Assembly: GCF_003460505.1 (NCBI RefSeq)
Contig: NZ_QTVG01000001.1
Coordinates: 1 to 64,000 of the forward strand
From: Eubacterium sp. AF36-5BH
GTDB taxonomy: Bacteria > Bacillota > Clostridia > Lachnospirales > Lachnospiraceae
Direction: 5' to 3'
Length of the DNA stretch: 64,000 nt
Below the pieces are notes generated by a model. It did not search any database, was not told the origin of the DNA, and saw only the letters and a list, made by a program, of their open reading frames with translations. Every line of letters begins with the position of its first letter. The stretch's first letter is position 1. A program made the position numbers and the translations under genes. This document shows positions 53,596-62,382 of this stretch, piece by piece.

Positions 53596-54411
53596 TTATT
53601 TAATAGGAAGCTGAATTTCCGTTAAACATTCATCATCTATTGATGTTTCATAATCATCAATATGACAAAATTCTATAGGATCACCTACTATTTTCATATG
53701 ATGCTCTTTTGCAAAAGTTATTAATTTGTCTACAGCAATTTTTGTTCTGGTGGAAGGTCCCTTATAAAATATTGACAAATATTTTCCTGCCGGCAGAGAA
53801 TAATTACTATTGTAAAGCAATGTATCTGAATAAAAAAATACGCCTTTGGTTTCAAAGGAATTACCATCATCACTTACTTTTGACGTATCTAACACGTAGC
53901 AATCACATGCACCAATTGTGTCAACTTTGTTTTTGTGAGACTGCATGTATTTTACAAGATAGTAATCCACATCATCATCGTCAAGATTTGACTCGCTTAT
54001 CATTACGCAATGGCGTTCATCAAATTCTTTTACCCTTATATTGCCTAAGTCTGTATGGTTTATATTTTCTTCTAACGATTTTATTCTCGCCTCAATACTT
54101 ACCTTCTTTTCAAATAACTCAACAATACTTTTATTTACTATATTAAGTTCCTCTGATAAAAGCATTTTGGTTGTTTCCACATTTTGGTTCTTATCAAATT
54201 CCTTAATTCTGTCTGTGGAAAAACTAAGTCCCAACAGTTCTCTTATCATTGTAAGTTGCCGGATATCCGATAAAGTATATACTCTGTAGTTGTTTTCCTG
54301 ATTTCTGGTTGGTTCCAAAATTCCAATTTTTTCATAATATCTGATTGAATCAGCGCTTACGTTAAAAAGTCTTGATACTTCCCCAATGTTAAAAGTCTTC
54401 TTTCTCTTCAT
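53596..54411 (-). CDS. MerR-family regulator with GyrI-like effector domain
   Basis: The protein has 271 residues. The N-terminal winged helix (TFNIGEVSRLFNVSADSIRYYEKIGILEP) is followed by a coiled coil. The C-terminal part (about 120-271), with GVFFYSDTLLYNSNYSLPAG and KIAVDKLITFAKEHHMKIVG, is GyrI/BmrR-like and probably binds small hydrophobic molecules. It is divergent from the transporter gene at 54714, which it may control. The gap 53382-53595 has no gene. Confidence 0.88.
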   Translation of the reverse strand: MKRKKTFNIGEVSRLFNVSADSIRYYEKIGILEPTRNQENNYRVYTLSDIRQLTMIRELLGLSFSTDRIKEFDKNQNVETTKMLLSEELNIVNKSIVELFEKKVSIEARIKSLEENINHTDLGNIRVKEFDERHCVMISESNLDDDDVDYYLVKYMQSHKNKVDTIGACDCYVLDTSKVSDDGNSFETKGVFFYSDTLLYNSNYSLPAGKYLSIFYKGPSTRTKIAVDKLITFAKEHHMKIVGDPIEFCHIDDYETSIDDECLTEIQLPIK

Positions 54412-54584
54412 ATTTATCCTTTTCCAAATTTGCTTCTATATCTGTTGTTTTAATAAAAATTCTTCTTATAACATTTTCCAGCACTCTTTTTTATGACTGC
54501 TCTCTAACATTAGTATAATACCAATGTTTTTATGAAATTATAATCATATTTTCTTTTATTTAGCACTTTAATATAACAATTATA

Positions 54585-54630
54585 TGTGTTGACATTTGTA
54601 TTATACCAGACTTTATTATATTTATGAATT
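54585..54630 (+). promoter_or_regulatory. Promoter-like sequence for the transporter gene
   Basis: TTGACA followed about 17-19 bases later by a TATTATA-like element lies in the divergent region between the MerR gene and the CDF-like gene. The spacing is acceptable; a MerR-type palindrome was not clear. Confidence 0.45.
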
Positions 54631-54713
54631 AAATTTGCATAAACATAATTATTTGTGTAATCGTAATTATTTATATAAAGTAGTTATTTATTGAGAAAGG
54701 ATTTTAACTTATC

Positions 54714-55607
54714 ATGCATGATAAAAAATATAAAATGGAAAACAAAATTTTGAAACTATCACTTACAGGAACAATTATTTTTACTGTAGTAGAAGTAATC
54801 GCTGCAGTTTTACTGGGTTCAAAAACCGTTATAGCTGATGGCATTTTCGACTTGTTTGATTTAATGCTTCTGCTACCAATGTTCATTCTTGTTCCATTTT
54901 TGTACAAGCCTGTTTCCGAAAACAAGCCTTACGGATTTTCTCAGATAGAATCTCTACTTGTTCTTTTAAAATACACTGTACTATTAGTTGTGGTTATTAA
55001 CATGATTGTTTCAAACATAAAGATTTTATTAAACGGCGGGCATACTGTAGACGCTTTCAGTGTTTTAATGTATGAATCAACTCTTTGCTTTTTCTGTATT
55101 TTAATGCTTCTATTATTAAAGCACCTAAGCCGAAGCTATTCCTCACTTATGATTCAGTCGGAATTATATTTATGGAAGGTAGATGTTGTAAGTACACTTG
55201 GTATATCTGTTGCTTTTTTATTCCAGCTATTGCTTGCAAATACAGAACTGAAATTCATAATTCCATACATTGATTCTTCTGTAGCCATTGTGGTTTCACT
55301 GTTTTTATTAAAAGAACCTGTTGTTCAGATTTTTAAAACTTTAAGAGAACTTGTTCTGTTCTCACCTGAGAAAGAAATTATGGATGAAATTCGTATCGTT
55401 GTTAAAGAAGACATTAAAACTTATAATTATAGCTTAGACTTTCTTGACGTTACTCAGACCGGTCGAAAAACCTGGATTGAAGTATATGTGAAAAGTAAAT
55501 CTGATATTATAAAAGTTAAAGATTTTAAAAATATTCAGGAACACATTACAAAAGATTTAGAAAATAAGTTTGACCAGATTTCCGTTGAAATAATTCCCGC
55601 AATATAA
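54714..55607 (+). CDS. Cation diffusion facilitator-like transporter
   Basis: The protein has 297 residues. Membrane helices lie at about 12-33, 44-65, 83-105, 118-137, 158-176 and 185-200, followed by a cytoplasmic C-terminal domain (about 215-297). The CDF pattern ADGIFDLFDLM stands in for the usual A-D/x-x-x-H-x-x-x-D metal site, so substrate coordination may differ. KPYGFSQIESLLVLLK matches the family's G-(x)-R-(x)-E loop loosely. It is divergent from the MerR regulator gene and probably controlled by it. Confidence 0.8.
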   Translation: MHDKKYKMENKILKLSLTGTIIFTVVEVIAAVLLGSKTVIADGIFDLFDLMLLLPMFILVPFLYKPVSENKPYGFSQIESLLVLLKYTVLLVVVINMIVSNIKILLNGGHTVDAFSVLMYESTLCFFCILMLLLLKHLSRSYSSLMIQSELYLWKVDVVSTLGISVAFLFQLLLANTELKFIIPYIDSSVAIVVSLFLLKEPVVQIFKTLRELVLFSPEKEIMDEIRIVVKEDIKTYNYSLDFLDVTQTGRKTWIEVYVKSKSDIIKVKDFKNIQEHITKDLENKFDQISVEIIPAI

Positions 55608-55741
55608 TATTGCGTTCATTTAGAACTACTTTATTTAGAAGTGCCTAAAAAAATTAGTTTATTAAAAAAAGTATGGATTATTTTTAATTATAGTGTTATA
55701 TTTGTTGTAATTTATTTAAACTTATCGGGAGGCGAGGTAAT

Positions 55742-56128
55742 ATGAAACAATACAATAGAAAAAATCTCATATGTTATCTTATTTGTATTAGTCTCGTTTT
55801 CTCATGGGTTACTTTCGGTATTTCAAATACCAGCGAATTATTTTCATCATCTTCCAAAGATGATTCTTATACTTTTCAGGTAATTAAAGATGCATTACCT
55901 GCAACAGTATCTACAAGAAGCGAGTCAGGAAGTTCAGCCTCACTTACACGTTTACGCAATGCAAACAATACCTTTTCAGGATTTGGCGGTATTTTTGCAG
56001 TTCTTTTAACTTCACCCTGCTACAATTTTTTTGTGGTATTACTTTCTCTAATACTGGTTAATACTGCAATTATATATAGTAGGACTACAATTCTAAATTA
56101 TATTCACCAAAAGGATGGTAAGAAGTAA
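55742..56128 (+). CDS. Membrane protein of unknown function
   Basis: The protein has 128 residues. The N-terminal hydrophobic segment (LICYLICISLVFSWVTFGIS) may be a signal anchor. A Ser-rich linker (SSSSKDDSYT, SESGSSASL) and a C-terminal membrane helix (YNFFVVLLSLILVNTAIIY) follow. The outside loop is small. A good ribosome site, GGGAGGCGAGGTAAT, precedes the start. It is followed by the 27-codon gene and might be part of a small-protein cluster. No family was recognised. Confidence 0.65.
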   Translation: MKQYNRKNLICYLICISLVFSWVTFGISNTSELFSSSSKDDSYTFQVIKDALPATVSTRSESGSSASLTRLRNANNTFSGFGGIFAVLLTSPCYNFFVVLLSLILVNTAIIYSRTTILNYIHQKDGKK

Positions 56129-56187
56129 TATGTACAGCCTTTTTGTAAGGTTTTATTTTGGTACAAAAAAATAAGGAGGTACATATT

Positions 56188-56271
56188 ATGGAAACAGGTA
56201 TTATCGTTGCAGTTATGGCTGTTATCGTTGTTGCTGCAGGAATTTATGCATGGTATATCTCAAGAGACTAA
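56188..56271 (+). CDS. 27-residue single-helix membrane microprotein
   Basis: The short frame METGIIVAVMAVIVVAAGIY ends with AWYISRD. A strong ribosome site (AAGGAGGTACATATT) precedes the ATG, and the protein consists almost entirely of one membrane helix with an aromatic belt. An inverted repeat, CTGGCATAAT/ATTATGCCGG, follows at about 56282-56314. It is likely a real small membrane protein or a small regulator of the neighbouring electron-transfer genes. Confidence 0.6.
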   Translation: METGIIVAVMAVIVVAAGIYAWYISRD

Positions 56272-56377
56272 TTTTTATACCTGGCATAATTTTATAGGTT
56301 GGATATTATGCCGGAATGTAAAGCTTTTTTCATATTATATATATGATTGTTAATGTAGTAAGCACAACAATCCAATT

Positions 56378-56410
56378 AAGATTAAAATGTCGGGGGGCCA
56401 TCTTAATCTT
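56378..56410 (+). promoter_or_regulatory. Hairpin with G-rich loop upstream of nfnA
   Basis: AAGATTAA (56378-56385) and TTAATCTT (56403-56410) pair around a 17-base loop containing CGGGGGG. A second run, TGGGGGGAG, lies at about 56452-56460. The gap 56272-56638 has no other gene; it may hold a terminator and the nfnAB promoter. Confidence 0.4.
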
Positions 56411-56638
56411 TTAATGAAATACTCACTGGAATATTTGAGGTTTTTAAGTGTGGGGGGAGACTAAAAGACTTTCATATTCCTTTGGGTATTTTTTATTTCT
56501 GCTATTTTTTCTGCTATTTTTTGTTTATACTGATATTTTTTATAATTGCTATAATCACAGCGCTATGATATACTGTAGAGTGACTTTTTATGAGTTTGAG
56601 ATTAAGTTTTTAAGAACATTAAATCGGGAGGAATACAA

Positions 56639-57490
56639 ATGTACAAGATTGTCAAAAGACAGCAATTAAATGATACTGTTGTACGCTTAGATGTTCAGGC
56701 TCCTTTTATAGCTAAAAAGGCTAAAGCCGGACAGTTCATTATTTTCAGAATTGATGAACATGGTGAGCGTATTCCACTTACTATTGCTGATACAGATGCA
56801 GAAAAAGGAACTGTATCTATTATTTTTCAGATTGTTGGTCAATCAACAATGCTTTTATCACAGTTACAGGAAGGCGATGCTATTTTAGATTTTGTTGGTC
56901 CACTTGGTGCAGCAACAGAGTTTGGTGATGCAAAGAAAGTTTGCGTTATCGGTGGTGGTGTTGGTAATGCCATTGCTTATCCTTCTGCAAAAGCTTTATT
57001 TAACATGGGAGCTGACGTAGATGTTATCGCCGGATTTAGAAGCAAAGATATTGTTATTTTAGAAGATGAATTCAAGGCTGTATGTAACAGACTTTTCATT
57101 ACTACAGATGATGGAACTTATGGAGAAAAAGGATTTGTAACCAACAAATTACAGGAATTAATCGATGCCGGTAATAACTACGATTTAGTTATTGCAATCG
57201 GACCAATTCCTATGATGAAGTTTGTTTCAAAGGTTACAGAACCATATAACATTAAGACATTAGTTTCACTTAACCCTATTATGATTGACGGAACAGGAAT
57301 GTGCGGTGGTTGTCGTGTTACTGTTGGAGGCGAAATCAAGTTTGCCTGCGTTGACGGTCCTGATTTTGATGGTCACAAAGTTGATTACGATGAATTAATG
57401 CAGCGTAATTCTACTTATAGAGAATTTGAAGCTCACGATAAAGAACACTGCCGTATGTACAAGGCAGCTGATATGGGAGGTGCGAAATAA
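56639..57490 (+). CDS. nfnA: NfnA-type ferredoxin-NADP+ reductase subunit alpha
   Basis: This FAD/NAD-binding flavoprotein has 283 residues. Together with the adjacent subunit it catalyses electron-bifurcating NADH-dependent reduced ferredoxin:NADP+ oxidoreduction. The FAD domain has the GERIPLTIADTD and VGPLGAATEFG segments, and the NAD site has CVIGGGVGNAIAYPSAKAL. The C-terminus holds a [2Fe-2S] cysteine set (DGTGMCGGCRVTVGGEIKFA plus C). A GGGAGG ribosome site precedes it, and the stop overlaps the next start by one base (TAATG). Confidence 0.92.
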   Translation: MYKIVKRQQLNDTVVRLDVQAPFIAKKAKAGQFIIFRIDEHGERIPLTIADTDAEKGTVSIIFQIVGQSTMLLSQLQEGDAILDFVGPLGAATEFGDAKKVCVIGGGVGNAIAYPSAKALFNMGADVDVIAGFRSKDIVILEDEFKAVCNRLFITTDDGTYGEKGFVTNKLQELIDAGNNYDLVIAIGPIPMMKFVSKVTEPYNIKTLVSLNPIMIDGTGMCGGCRVTVGGEIKFACVDGPDFDGHKVDYDELMQRNSTYREFEAHDKEHCRMYKAADMGGAK

Positions 57491-58875
57491 TGCCTAATAT
57501 GACTTTAACAAAGGTACCTATGCCTACACAGGAACCTAATGTAAGAAATAAAAACTTTGACGAGGTTGCTTTAGGATACACTGCTGAAATGGCTATGGAA
57601 GAAGCAACAAGATGTATTAACTGCAAGAATAAACCTTGTATGAGTGGTTGTCCTGTATGCGTTAGAATTCCTGAATTTATCGCACAGGTTGCTGCAGGTA
57701 ATTTTGACGAAGCTTACAATATTATAACAAGTACAAATGGTCTTCCAGCTGTATGTGGTCGTGTTTGTCCACAGGAAAATCAGTGTGAAGGAAAGTGTAT
57801 CCGTGGTATTAAAGGTGAACCTGTTGCCATTGGTCGTTTAGAAAGATTCGTTGCTGACTACCATATGGCTCACAGCAATGATGACGCCGTAAAACCTGAA
57901 TCAAACGGTATTAAAGTAGCTGTTATCGGTGCAGGTCCTGCCGGACTTACATGTGCAGGCGACCTTGCAAAACTTGGTTATGAAGTTACTATTTTTGAAG
58001 CTTTCCACAAAGCCGGTGGTGTTTTAGTTTATGGTATACCGGAATTCAGACTTCCTAAAGATATTGTACAGAAGGAAGTTGATAACCTTACAAAACTTGG
58101 TGTTAAGGTTGAAACTAACATGGTAATCGGTCGTGTACTTTCAGTTGATGAAATTATGGAAATGGGATTTAAGGCAGTATTTATTGGCTCAGGTGCCGGT
58201 CTTCCATCATTCATGGGTATTGAAGGTGAAGCTTTAGTTGGTGTATATTCTGCAAATGAATATTTAACAAGAGCTAACCTTATGAAAGCTTACTTAGATG
58301 ATTATGATACACCTGTAATTAAGAGTAAAAATGTTGCTGTAGTTGGTGGTGGTAATGTTGCCATGGACGCTGCAAGAACAGCTCTTAGACTTGGTGCTGA
58401 AAATGTATACATTGTATATCGTCGTGGTATGGAAGAACTTCCTGCACGTAACGAAGAAATCGAACATGCTGAAGAAGAAGGAATTATCTTTAAAACATTA
58501 CATAACCCTGTAAAACTTAAAGGTGATGAAAACGGTCGTGTATGTAAGATGGAATGTGTTAAGATGGAACTTGGCGAAGCTGATGCTTCAGGTCGTCGTC
58601 GTCCTCTCGCCATTGAAGGAAGTAACTTCGATATTGATGTTGACACAGTTATCATGTCAATCGGTACAAGTCCAAACCCACTTCTTAGAACTACTACAGA
58701 AGGTTTGGAAGCAAACAAATGGGGTTGCTTAGTTGTTAATGAAGATACTTTAGAAACAACAAGAGACAACGTATTTGCCGGTGGTGATGCCGTAACAGGT
58801 GCTGCTACAGTAATCCTTGCAATGGGAGCCGGAAAACAGGCTGCTGCAAGCATCCACGAAAGATTAAGTAAATAA
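57490..58875 (+). CDS. nfnB: NfnB-type / glutamate synthase small-subunit-like oxidoreductase
   Basis: This protein of 461 residues pairs with NfnA. N-terminal iron-sulfur cysteines (CINCKNKPCMSGCPVCV, CGRVCPQENQCEGKC) are followed by the FAD site VAVIGAGPAGLTCAG and the NADPH site VAVVGGGNVAMDAARTA. The late FAGGDAVTGAATVILAMGAG completes the fold. The cysteine pattern fits the two [4Fe-4S] clusters of NfnB, and the operon arrangement supports this over gltD. A terminator follows at 58900-58948. Confidence 0.92.
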   Translation: MPNMTLTKVPMPTQEPNVRNKNFDEVALGYTAEMAMEEATRCINCKNKPCMSGCPVCVRIPEFIAQVAAGNFDEAYNIITSTNGLPAVCGRVCPQENQCEGKCIRGIKGEPVAIGRLERFVADYHMAHSNDDAVKPESNGIKVAVIGAGPAGLTCAGDLAKLGYEVTIFEAFHKAGGVLVYGIPEFRLPKDIVQKEVDNLTKLGVKVETNMVIGRVLSVDEIMEMGFKAVFIGSGAGLPSFMGIEGEALVGVYSANEYLTRANLMKAYLDDYDTPVIKSKNVAVVGGGNVAMDAARTALRLGAENVYIVYRRGMEELPARNEEIEHAEEEGIIFKTLHNPVKLKGDENGRVCKMECVKMELGEADASGRRRPLAIEGSNFDIDVDTVIMSIGTSPNPLLRTTTEGLEANKWGCLVVNEDTLETTRDNVFAGGDAVTGAATVILAMGAGKQAAASIHERLSK

Positions 58876-58899
58876 TTTATTTTAAAACAACATTATTAA

Positions 58900-58948
58900 A
58901 AAAGGTTTCGGACTTTAACATATGTTAAAATTCGAAACCTTTTAAATT
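58900..58948. terminator. Terminator between nfnB and the small secreted peptide gene
   Basis: AAAAGGTTTCG and CGAAACCTTTT pair with an inner TTTAACATATGTTAAA palindrome, giving a strong hairpin flanked by A- and T-runs, so it works in both directions. The small gene on the other strand ends within it. Confidence 0.85.
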
Positions 58949-59089
58949 GAGTAATTCCCCTACACAATATTTTGCATAGGTGAATTTTTTTGCCGTATCT
59001 GCATTTACCCCCAAATTAATCTGTGGCACAAAAGTTACTACCATTGCTATAGTAAATACTACTGCAATCATTTTCTTCAATCCTTTCAT
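58925..59089 (-). CDS. Small secreted peptide (54 aa)
   Basis: The minus-strand frame starts MKGLKKMIAVVFTIAMVVTF and continues VPQINLGVNA-DTAKKFTYAK, with one Cys in KYCVG. It has a clear signal peptide with a possible cleavage after NA, a 24-residue mature part, and a ribosome site AGGGGG ahead of ATTATG. The C-terminus runs into the nfnB terminator. It could be a bacteriocin-like or signalling peptide, or the broken start of a longer secreted protein. Confidence 0.5.
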   Translation of the reverse strand: MKGLKKMIAVVFTIAMVVTFVPQINLGVNADTAKKFTYAKYCVGELLNLKGFEF

Positions 59090-59215
59090 AATAAAAGCCC
59101 CCTTTTATTAGATAACAATATTCAATTAAAACCGTTCAATCCTTATTAATTAAGTTATATATATAAAACGTTTTTAAAACAATAAACATATTCAATAAAA
59201 AAATATAAATAATTG

Positions 59216-59261
59216 TTGACAAATAGTTTTTTTCTGATAAAATGATAATAGTTACTATTAT
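59216..59261 (+). promoter_or_regulatory. Promoter with PerR-like palindrome
   Basis: The -35 element TTGACA (59216-59221) and -10 element TAAAAT (59238-59243) are 16 bases apart. Immediately downstream, ATAATAG-TTA-CTATTAT (59245-59261) is a perfect inverted repeat of the A+T-rich Fur/PerR box type. It lies in front of the perR-like gene, so autoregulation is likely. Confidence 0.8.
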
Positions 59262-59277
59262 TGATAAGGAGAAAGAC

Positions 59278-59658
59278 ATGGTTAAGAAAAGTTTTCAACG
59301 AGAAGCCATCAGGCAAAATCTTTTATCCAGATACGACCATCCTACTGCTGATATGGTTTACAACAGCGTCAGGGAAGAACTTCCCAACATTAGTTTAGGA
59401 ACAGTTTATCGTAATCTGAGATTTTTGGTTGACCAGGGAGATGCCCTTTCCCTGAAACTGGGTGATGGACGTGAACATTTTGACGGTCATGTTGAACCCC
59501 ACTACCATTTTATTTGTAGTGAATGTGGTGCTGTGGAAGATATATTCATGGATGAATTAAACATCTGTGAACAGGCTTCCAAACATTGTTCCGGTGAAAT
59601 TCACGGACACCGCACCTACTTTTATGGTTTATGCAATAATTGTAAGTCCAAACATTAA
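59278..59658 (+). CDS. perR: Fur-family peroxide-type regulator (PerR-like)
   Basis: The protein has 126 residues. The N-terminal winged helix (REAIRQNLLSRYDHPTADMVYNSV, SLGTVYRNLRFLVDQG) is followed by a C-terminal metal domain with HFDGHVEPHYHFICSECG and the zinc pairs CSEC and CNNC. The His/Asp pattern resembles PerR. The start at 59278 follows AAGGAG; the longer frame is not supported. It is followed by the reverse rubrerythrin gene 56 bases on, so it probably controls a peroxide-defence operon. Confidence 0.88.
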   Translation: MVKKSFQREAIRQNLLSRYDHPTADMVYNSVREELPNISLGTVYRNLRFLVDQGDALSLKLGDGREHFDGHVEPHYHFICSECGAVEDIFMDELNICEQASKHCSGEIHGHRTYFYGLCNNCKSKH

Positions 59659-59714
59659 TGGTATACCCATTTATATTAATATTATTAAAGTTTTATTTTT
59701 AGGAGGAAGAGAAA

Positions 59715-60260
59715 ATGGCAAAATTTGTATGTTCAGTATGTGGTTATGTACACGAAGGAGATGAAGCACCAGAAAAGTGCCCAGTATGTGGTGTTCCTGC
59801 AGATAAGTTTAACAAGGTAGACGAAGGTGAAAAGACATGGGCTGCAGAACATGTAGTTGGTGTTGCACAGGGAGTAAGCGAAGATATTTTAGCTGACTTA
59901 AGAGCAAACTTTGAAGGAGAATGTTCAGAAGTTGGTATGTACCTTGCAATGGCTAGAGTGGCTCATAGAGAAGGATATCCTGAAATCGGATTATATTGGG
60001 AAAAAGCTGCTTACGAAGAAGCAGAACATGCTGCAAAATTTGCAGAATTACTTGGTGAAGTTGTAACAGACTCAACAAAGAAAAACCTTGAAATGCGTGT
60101 AGACGCAGAACACGGTGCAACAGCAGGAAAATTTGATCTTGCAAAACGTGCAAAAGCTGCAAACCTTGATGCAATCCATGACACAGTACATGAAATGGCA
60201 AGAGACGAAGCAAGACACGGCAAAGCATTTGAAGGATTACTAAAGAGATACTTTGGTTAA
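59715..60260 (+). CDS. Reverse rubrerythrin (NADH peroxidase component)
   Basis: This protein of 181 residues has an N-terminal rubredoxin-like domain ([20 protein letters not shown], residues 5-24), the reverse of classical rubrerythrin. The diiron four-helix domain follows, with [39 protein letters not shown] and [14 protein letters not shown] (Glu/His ligands). It reduces hydrogen peroxide with electrons from rubredoxin and NADH. It is preceded by TAGGAGGA and lies behind perR. Strict anaerobes use it for oxygen tolerance. Confidence 0.95.
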   Translation: MAKFVCSVCGYVHEGDEAPEKCPVCGVPADKFNKVDEGEKTWAAEHVVGVAQGVSEDILADLRANFEGECSEVGMYLAMARVAHREGYPEIGLYWEKAAYEEAEHAAKFAELLGEVVTDSTKKNLEMRVDAEHGATAGKFDLAKRAKAANLDAIHDTVHEMARDEARHGKAFEGLLKRYFG

Positions 60261-60524
60261 TTACGAGCCGAGCAAATATTAAATAAAAGTAGTTGGAAGA
60301 GAATGCTTGCATACTCAGACAACTACTTTTTATTTTATATTTATTGGGCGACAGCCCACAGCGAGATGTAACGAAGTGGAATCGAGCTGGCTCGGCGTAC
60401 ACTGCTTGCAGGAATTATTGTCTTTTTCTATTTTTTAATGTTGTGACAATCTCCAGCGAAAAGCAGCGAAGCGGATTTGAGCTGGAGATTGCTCGTAATT
60501 TTAAGCTACAAACTGAGCAAATAT
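60259..60524. repeat. Compact intergenic repeat region with inverted ends
   Basis: AATTACGAGC (60259-60268) and GCTCGTAATT (60491-60500) are inverted copies at the two sides. GAGCAAATAT recurs in direct orientation at 60270-60279 and 60515-60524. In between, two related segments read AACGAAGTGGAATCGAGCTG and AGCGAAGCGGATTTGAGCTG. No gene is seen in 60338-60520. It resembles a small repeat element, possibly non-autonomous. Confidence 0.5.
60286..60337 (+). terminator. Terminator of the rubrerythrin gene
   Basis: AAAGTAGTTG (60286-60295) and CAACTACTTT (60320-60329) pair perfectly, followed by TTTATTTTA. Confidence 0.9.
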
Positions 60525-60560
60525 AAAATAAGAGAGTCCTTATAAGAACCCTCTTATCAA
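60521..60560 (-). terminator. Terminator of the Rpn-family gene
   Basis: On the minus strand ATAAGAGGGTTC and GGACTCTCTTAT pair with small mismatches around TTATAA, followed by TTTATATTTG. Confidence 0.75.
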
Positions 60561-60584
60561 AAAAACGACTATATGATAATAACT

Positions 60585-61568
60585 CTACTTGTAATATTTC
60601 TTCACTGCCTGAACAGCTTCATCTTTTGACAAATTAAATTTTTCTTCCACTTTCTTTTCAATTATATCTGTTGTTGCACCCAACTCTTTTGCAACTTCTA
60701 TGAGTGCCTTTATACCTTCTTGTATACCTGCCTGCATTCCTTCCTCTATGCCCTGCTGCTTGCCCTCAAGAACCATGTCCTCTAATGCCTTACACATATT
60801 AACTTCCTCCTTATTTTTCTCATACTGCTTCATATCTATCTCTAGCTTTCCAAATGTTTTTATCATTCTAGCAGATTCAATGTCCATATGTAAATAATAT
60901 TCATGATTGTTTTCCAAAATTTCTTTAACTTTTGCCACGCTGTCTGATGCATTGATAAACTCTAACACTTTTCCCAGTTCGGTTTTAAATTTTGAGAAGT
61001 CCTTTATGTCTTTTGGCTCTATTATATTGATGTGATAATCATTTACATATCTTAAAATATCCAGGTCTGTTTCTTTAAACATTTCATATAAACTTTTCGG
61101 TCCATCCCAGGCTTCATTGCCCCAATATAGCACCAATGTTATAACAGGTGTGATTTTATCACTCTTTGTTATTCCTGACAGATATTCTGCCGTGCTTAAT
61201 TTATCTTTTTTCTTTTTGTGATCTTTTTCTATCCTGTTGACCTGCCCTGAATAATTCAATGCATCATAAAGCATGTTTCTTACAGGCATTGCATAATGAA
61301 CCTCTGACTGATTCTCTATGCCTAAAAGAAAATATGTATAATGGTTGTCACTTTTTATTACACACTTTTTAATAATGTCTCTATACTTTTCAACAAAAGT
61401 GTTTTTATACTTCTCACTGTAGGGAAGGGCTATTTCGCTTATGCTTTCTTCTTTTAAGTTTTCTGACTTTATAACTTGCTTTCCATTGTATAAATAATAA
61501 TTAAACACATCTGCAAACTTTTCATTATCTGACATGTACTTTTTTGCTAACACATCCTGTTTTCCCAT
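60585..61568 (-). CDS. Rpn/YhgA-like family nuclease
   Basis: This protein of 327 residues belongs to the Rpn (recombination-promoting nuclease, formerly transposase_31) family with a PD-(D/E)xK-type fold: FADVFNYYLYNGKQ, YTYFLLGIENQSEVHYAMPVR (the E in IENQ is catalytic-like) and TPVITLVLYWG. The C-terminus has the typical EGKQQGIEEGMQAGIQEGIK repeat helix. These proteins promote RecA-independent recombination in E. coli and occur in many copies in Lachnospiraceae genomes. The gap 61569-61788 contains only a terminator and AT-rich DNA. Confidence 0.88.
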   Translation of the reverse strand: MGKQDVLAKKYMSDNEKFADVFNYYLYNGKQVIKSENLKEESISEIALPYSEKYKNTFVEKYRDIIKKCVIKSDNHYTYFLLGIENQSEVHYAMPVRNMLYDALNYSGQVNRIEKDHKKKKDKLSTAEYLSGITKSDKITPVITLVLYWGNEAWDGPKSLYEMFKETDLDILRYVNDYHINIIEPKDIKDFSKFKTELGKVLEFINASDSVAKVKEILENNHEYYLHMDIESARMIKTFGKLEIDMKQYEKNKEEVNMCKALEDMVLEGKQQGIEEGMQAGIQEGIKALIEVAKELGATTDIIEKKVEEKFNLSKDEAVQAVKKYYK

Positions 61569-61716
61569 ACCATAACCTTTCTTTACTCATCTAATTATTT
61601 TCGCATTATTTTGTCACAAATTGTATAAGTATATATATGATATAGTATTCCTTTTATTTTGTCAACATATTATTCTATATTAGCATCATATTATATAAGT
61701 CGTTTATGTTTTTTGC

Positions 61717-61755
61717 AAAAAAAAATACCTGCCACATCTCTAATATGGCAGATAT
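61717..61755 (-). terminator. Terminator of the zinc-ribbon membrane protein gene
   Basis: On the minus strand CTGCCA and TGGCAG pair around TATTAGAGATG, followed by GTATTTTTTTTT. Confidence 0.88.
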
Positions 61756-61788
61756 TTTAGATTATCTTTCTATTTAAAATATAAATTG

Positions 61789-62382
61789 TTATTCTGTTGT
61801 TTCATTTTTCTCATCACTATGTACATCTTGCTTTTTACCCATTTTAATGCACAATATCAAAGATGTTACAAATACCAATAACAATAATAACATTTGTATA
61901 CTATGCATAACATTCATATTCCTAAATCCTGATAGCACTCCTATCAAACTCATAAATATAATATATACATCAATTACCATCTGTATATTTTTTAGTATAT
62001 ATCCTTTACTAGATTGATACATTTTGGTTAAAAAAGAAATTGGTATTATACAAAACAGAACTGATGAAAGAATTAATTGTACAGCAACGCTATAAATCAG
62101 TGTTCCCAAAATTTTGCTACCAGCTAATGTATCATATACTATAGAAAAAGCTTGTATCTCATTGACTAATCTAAAAAGTATTAATATTATTACCATAACT
62201 AAAGGTAAATATTTTTCTTTTCCAAGCTTACTTAATTGTCGTTTCCTGTTTATTTCCTTTTTAGAAGTATTTTGTGTTTCTACCGCTTTTGTAACACTTT
62301 CTTTGTCTATTGTCTTTCCGCAATGAGGACAAGTTGTTGCAAATTCAGAAACTGCCATATTACAATTCGGGCATTTGATCAT
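61789..62382 (-). CDS. Zinc-ribbon membrane protein
   Basis: The protein has 197 residues. It starts MIKCPNCNMAVSEFATTCPH (two CxxC pairs, a zinc ribbon) after GGAGGACGAAG; the longer frame to 62454 is unsupported. About four membrane helices follow (YLPLVMVIILILFRLV, TLIYSAVAVQLILSSVLFCI-type, MVIDVYIIFMSLIGVLSGF, IQMLLLLLVFVTSLILCI). The family is common in Clostridia as zinc-ribbon domain proteins of unknown function. Confidence 0.8.
   Translation of the reverse strand: MIKCPNCNMAVSEFATTCPHCGKTIDKESVTKAVETQNTSKKEINRKRQLSKLGKEKYLPLVMVIILILFRLVNEIQAFSIVYDTLAGSKILGTLIYSVAVQLILSSVLFCIIPISFLTKMYQSSKGYILKNIQMVIDVYIIFMSLIGVLSGFRNMNVMHSIQMLLLLLVFVTSLILCIKMGKKQDVHSDEKNETTE

Noticed and set aside
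58302..58853. Minus-strand ORF of 183 codons opposite nfnB
   Set aside because: Long only because of codon bias on the other strand; rich in S, P and T with no ribosome site.
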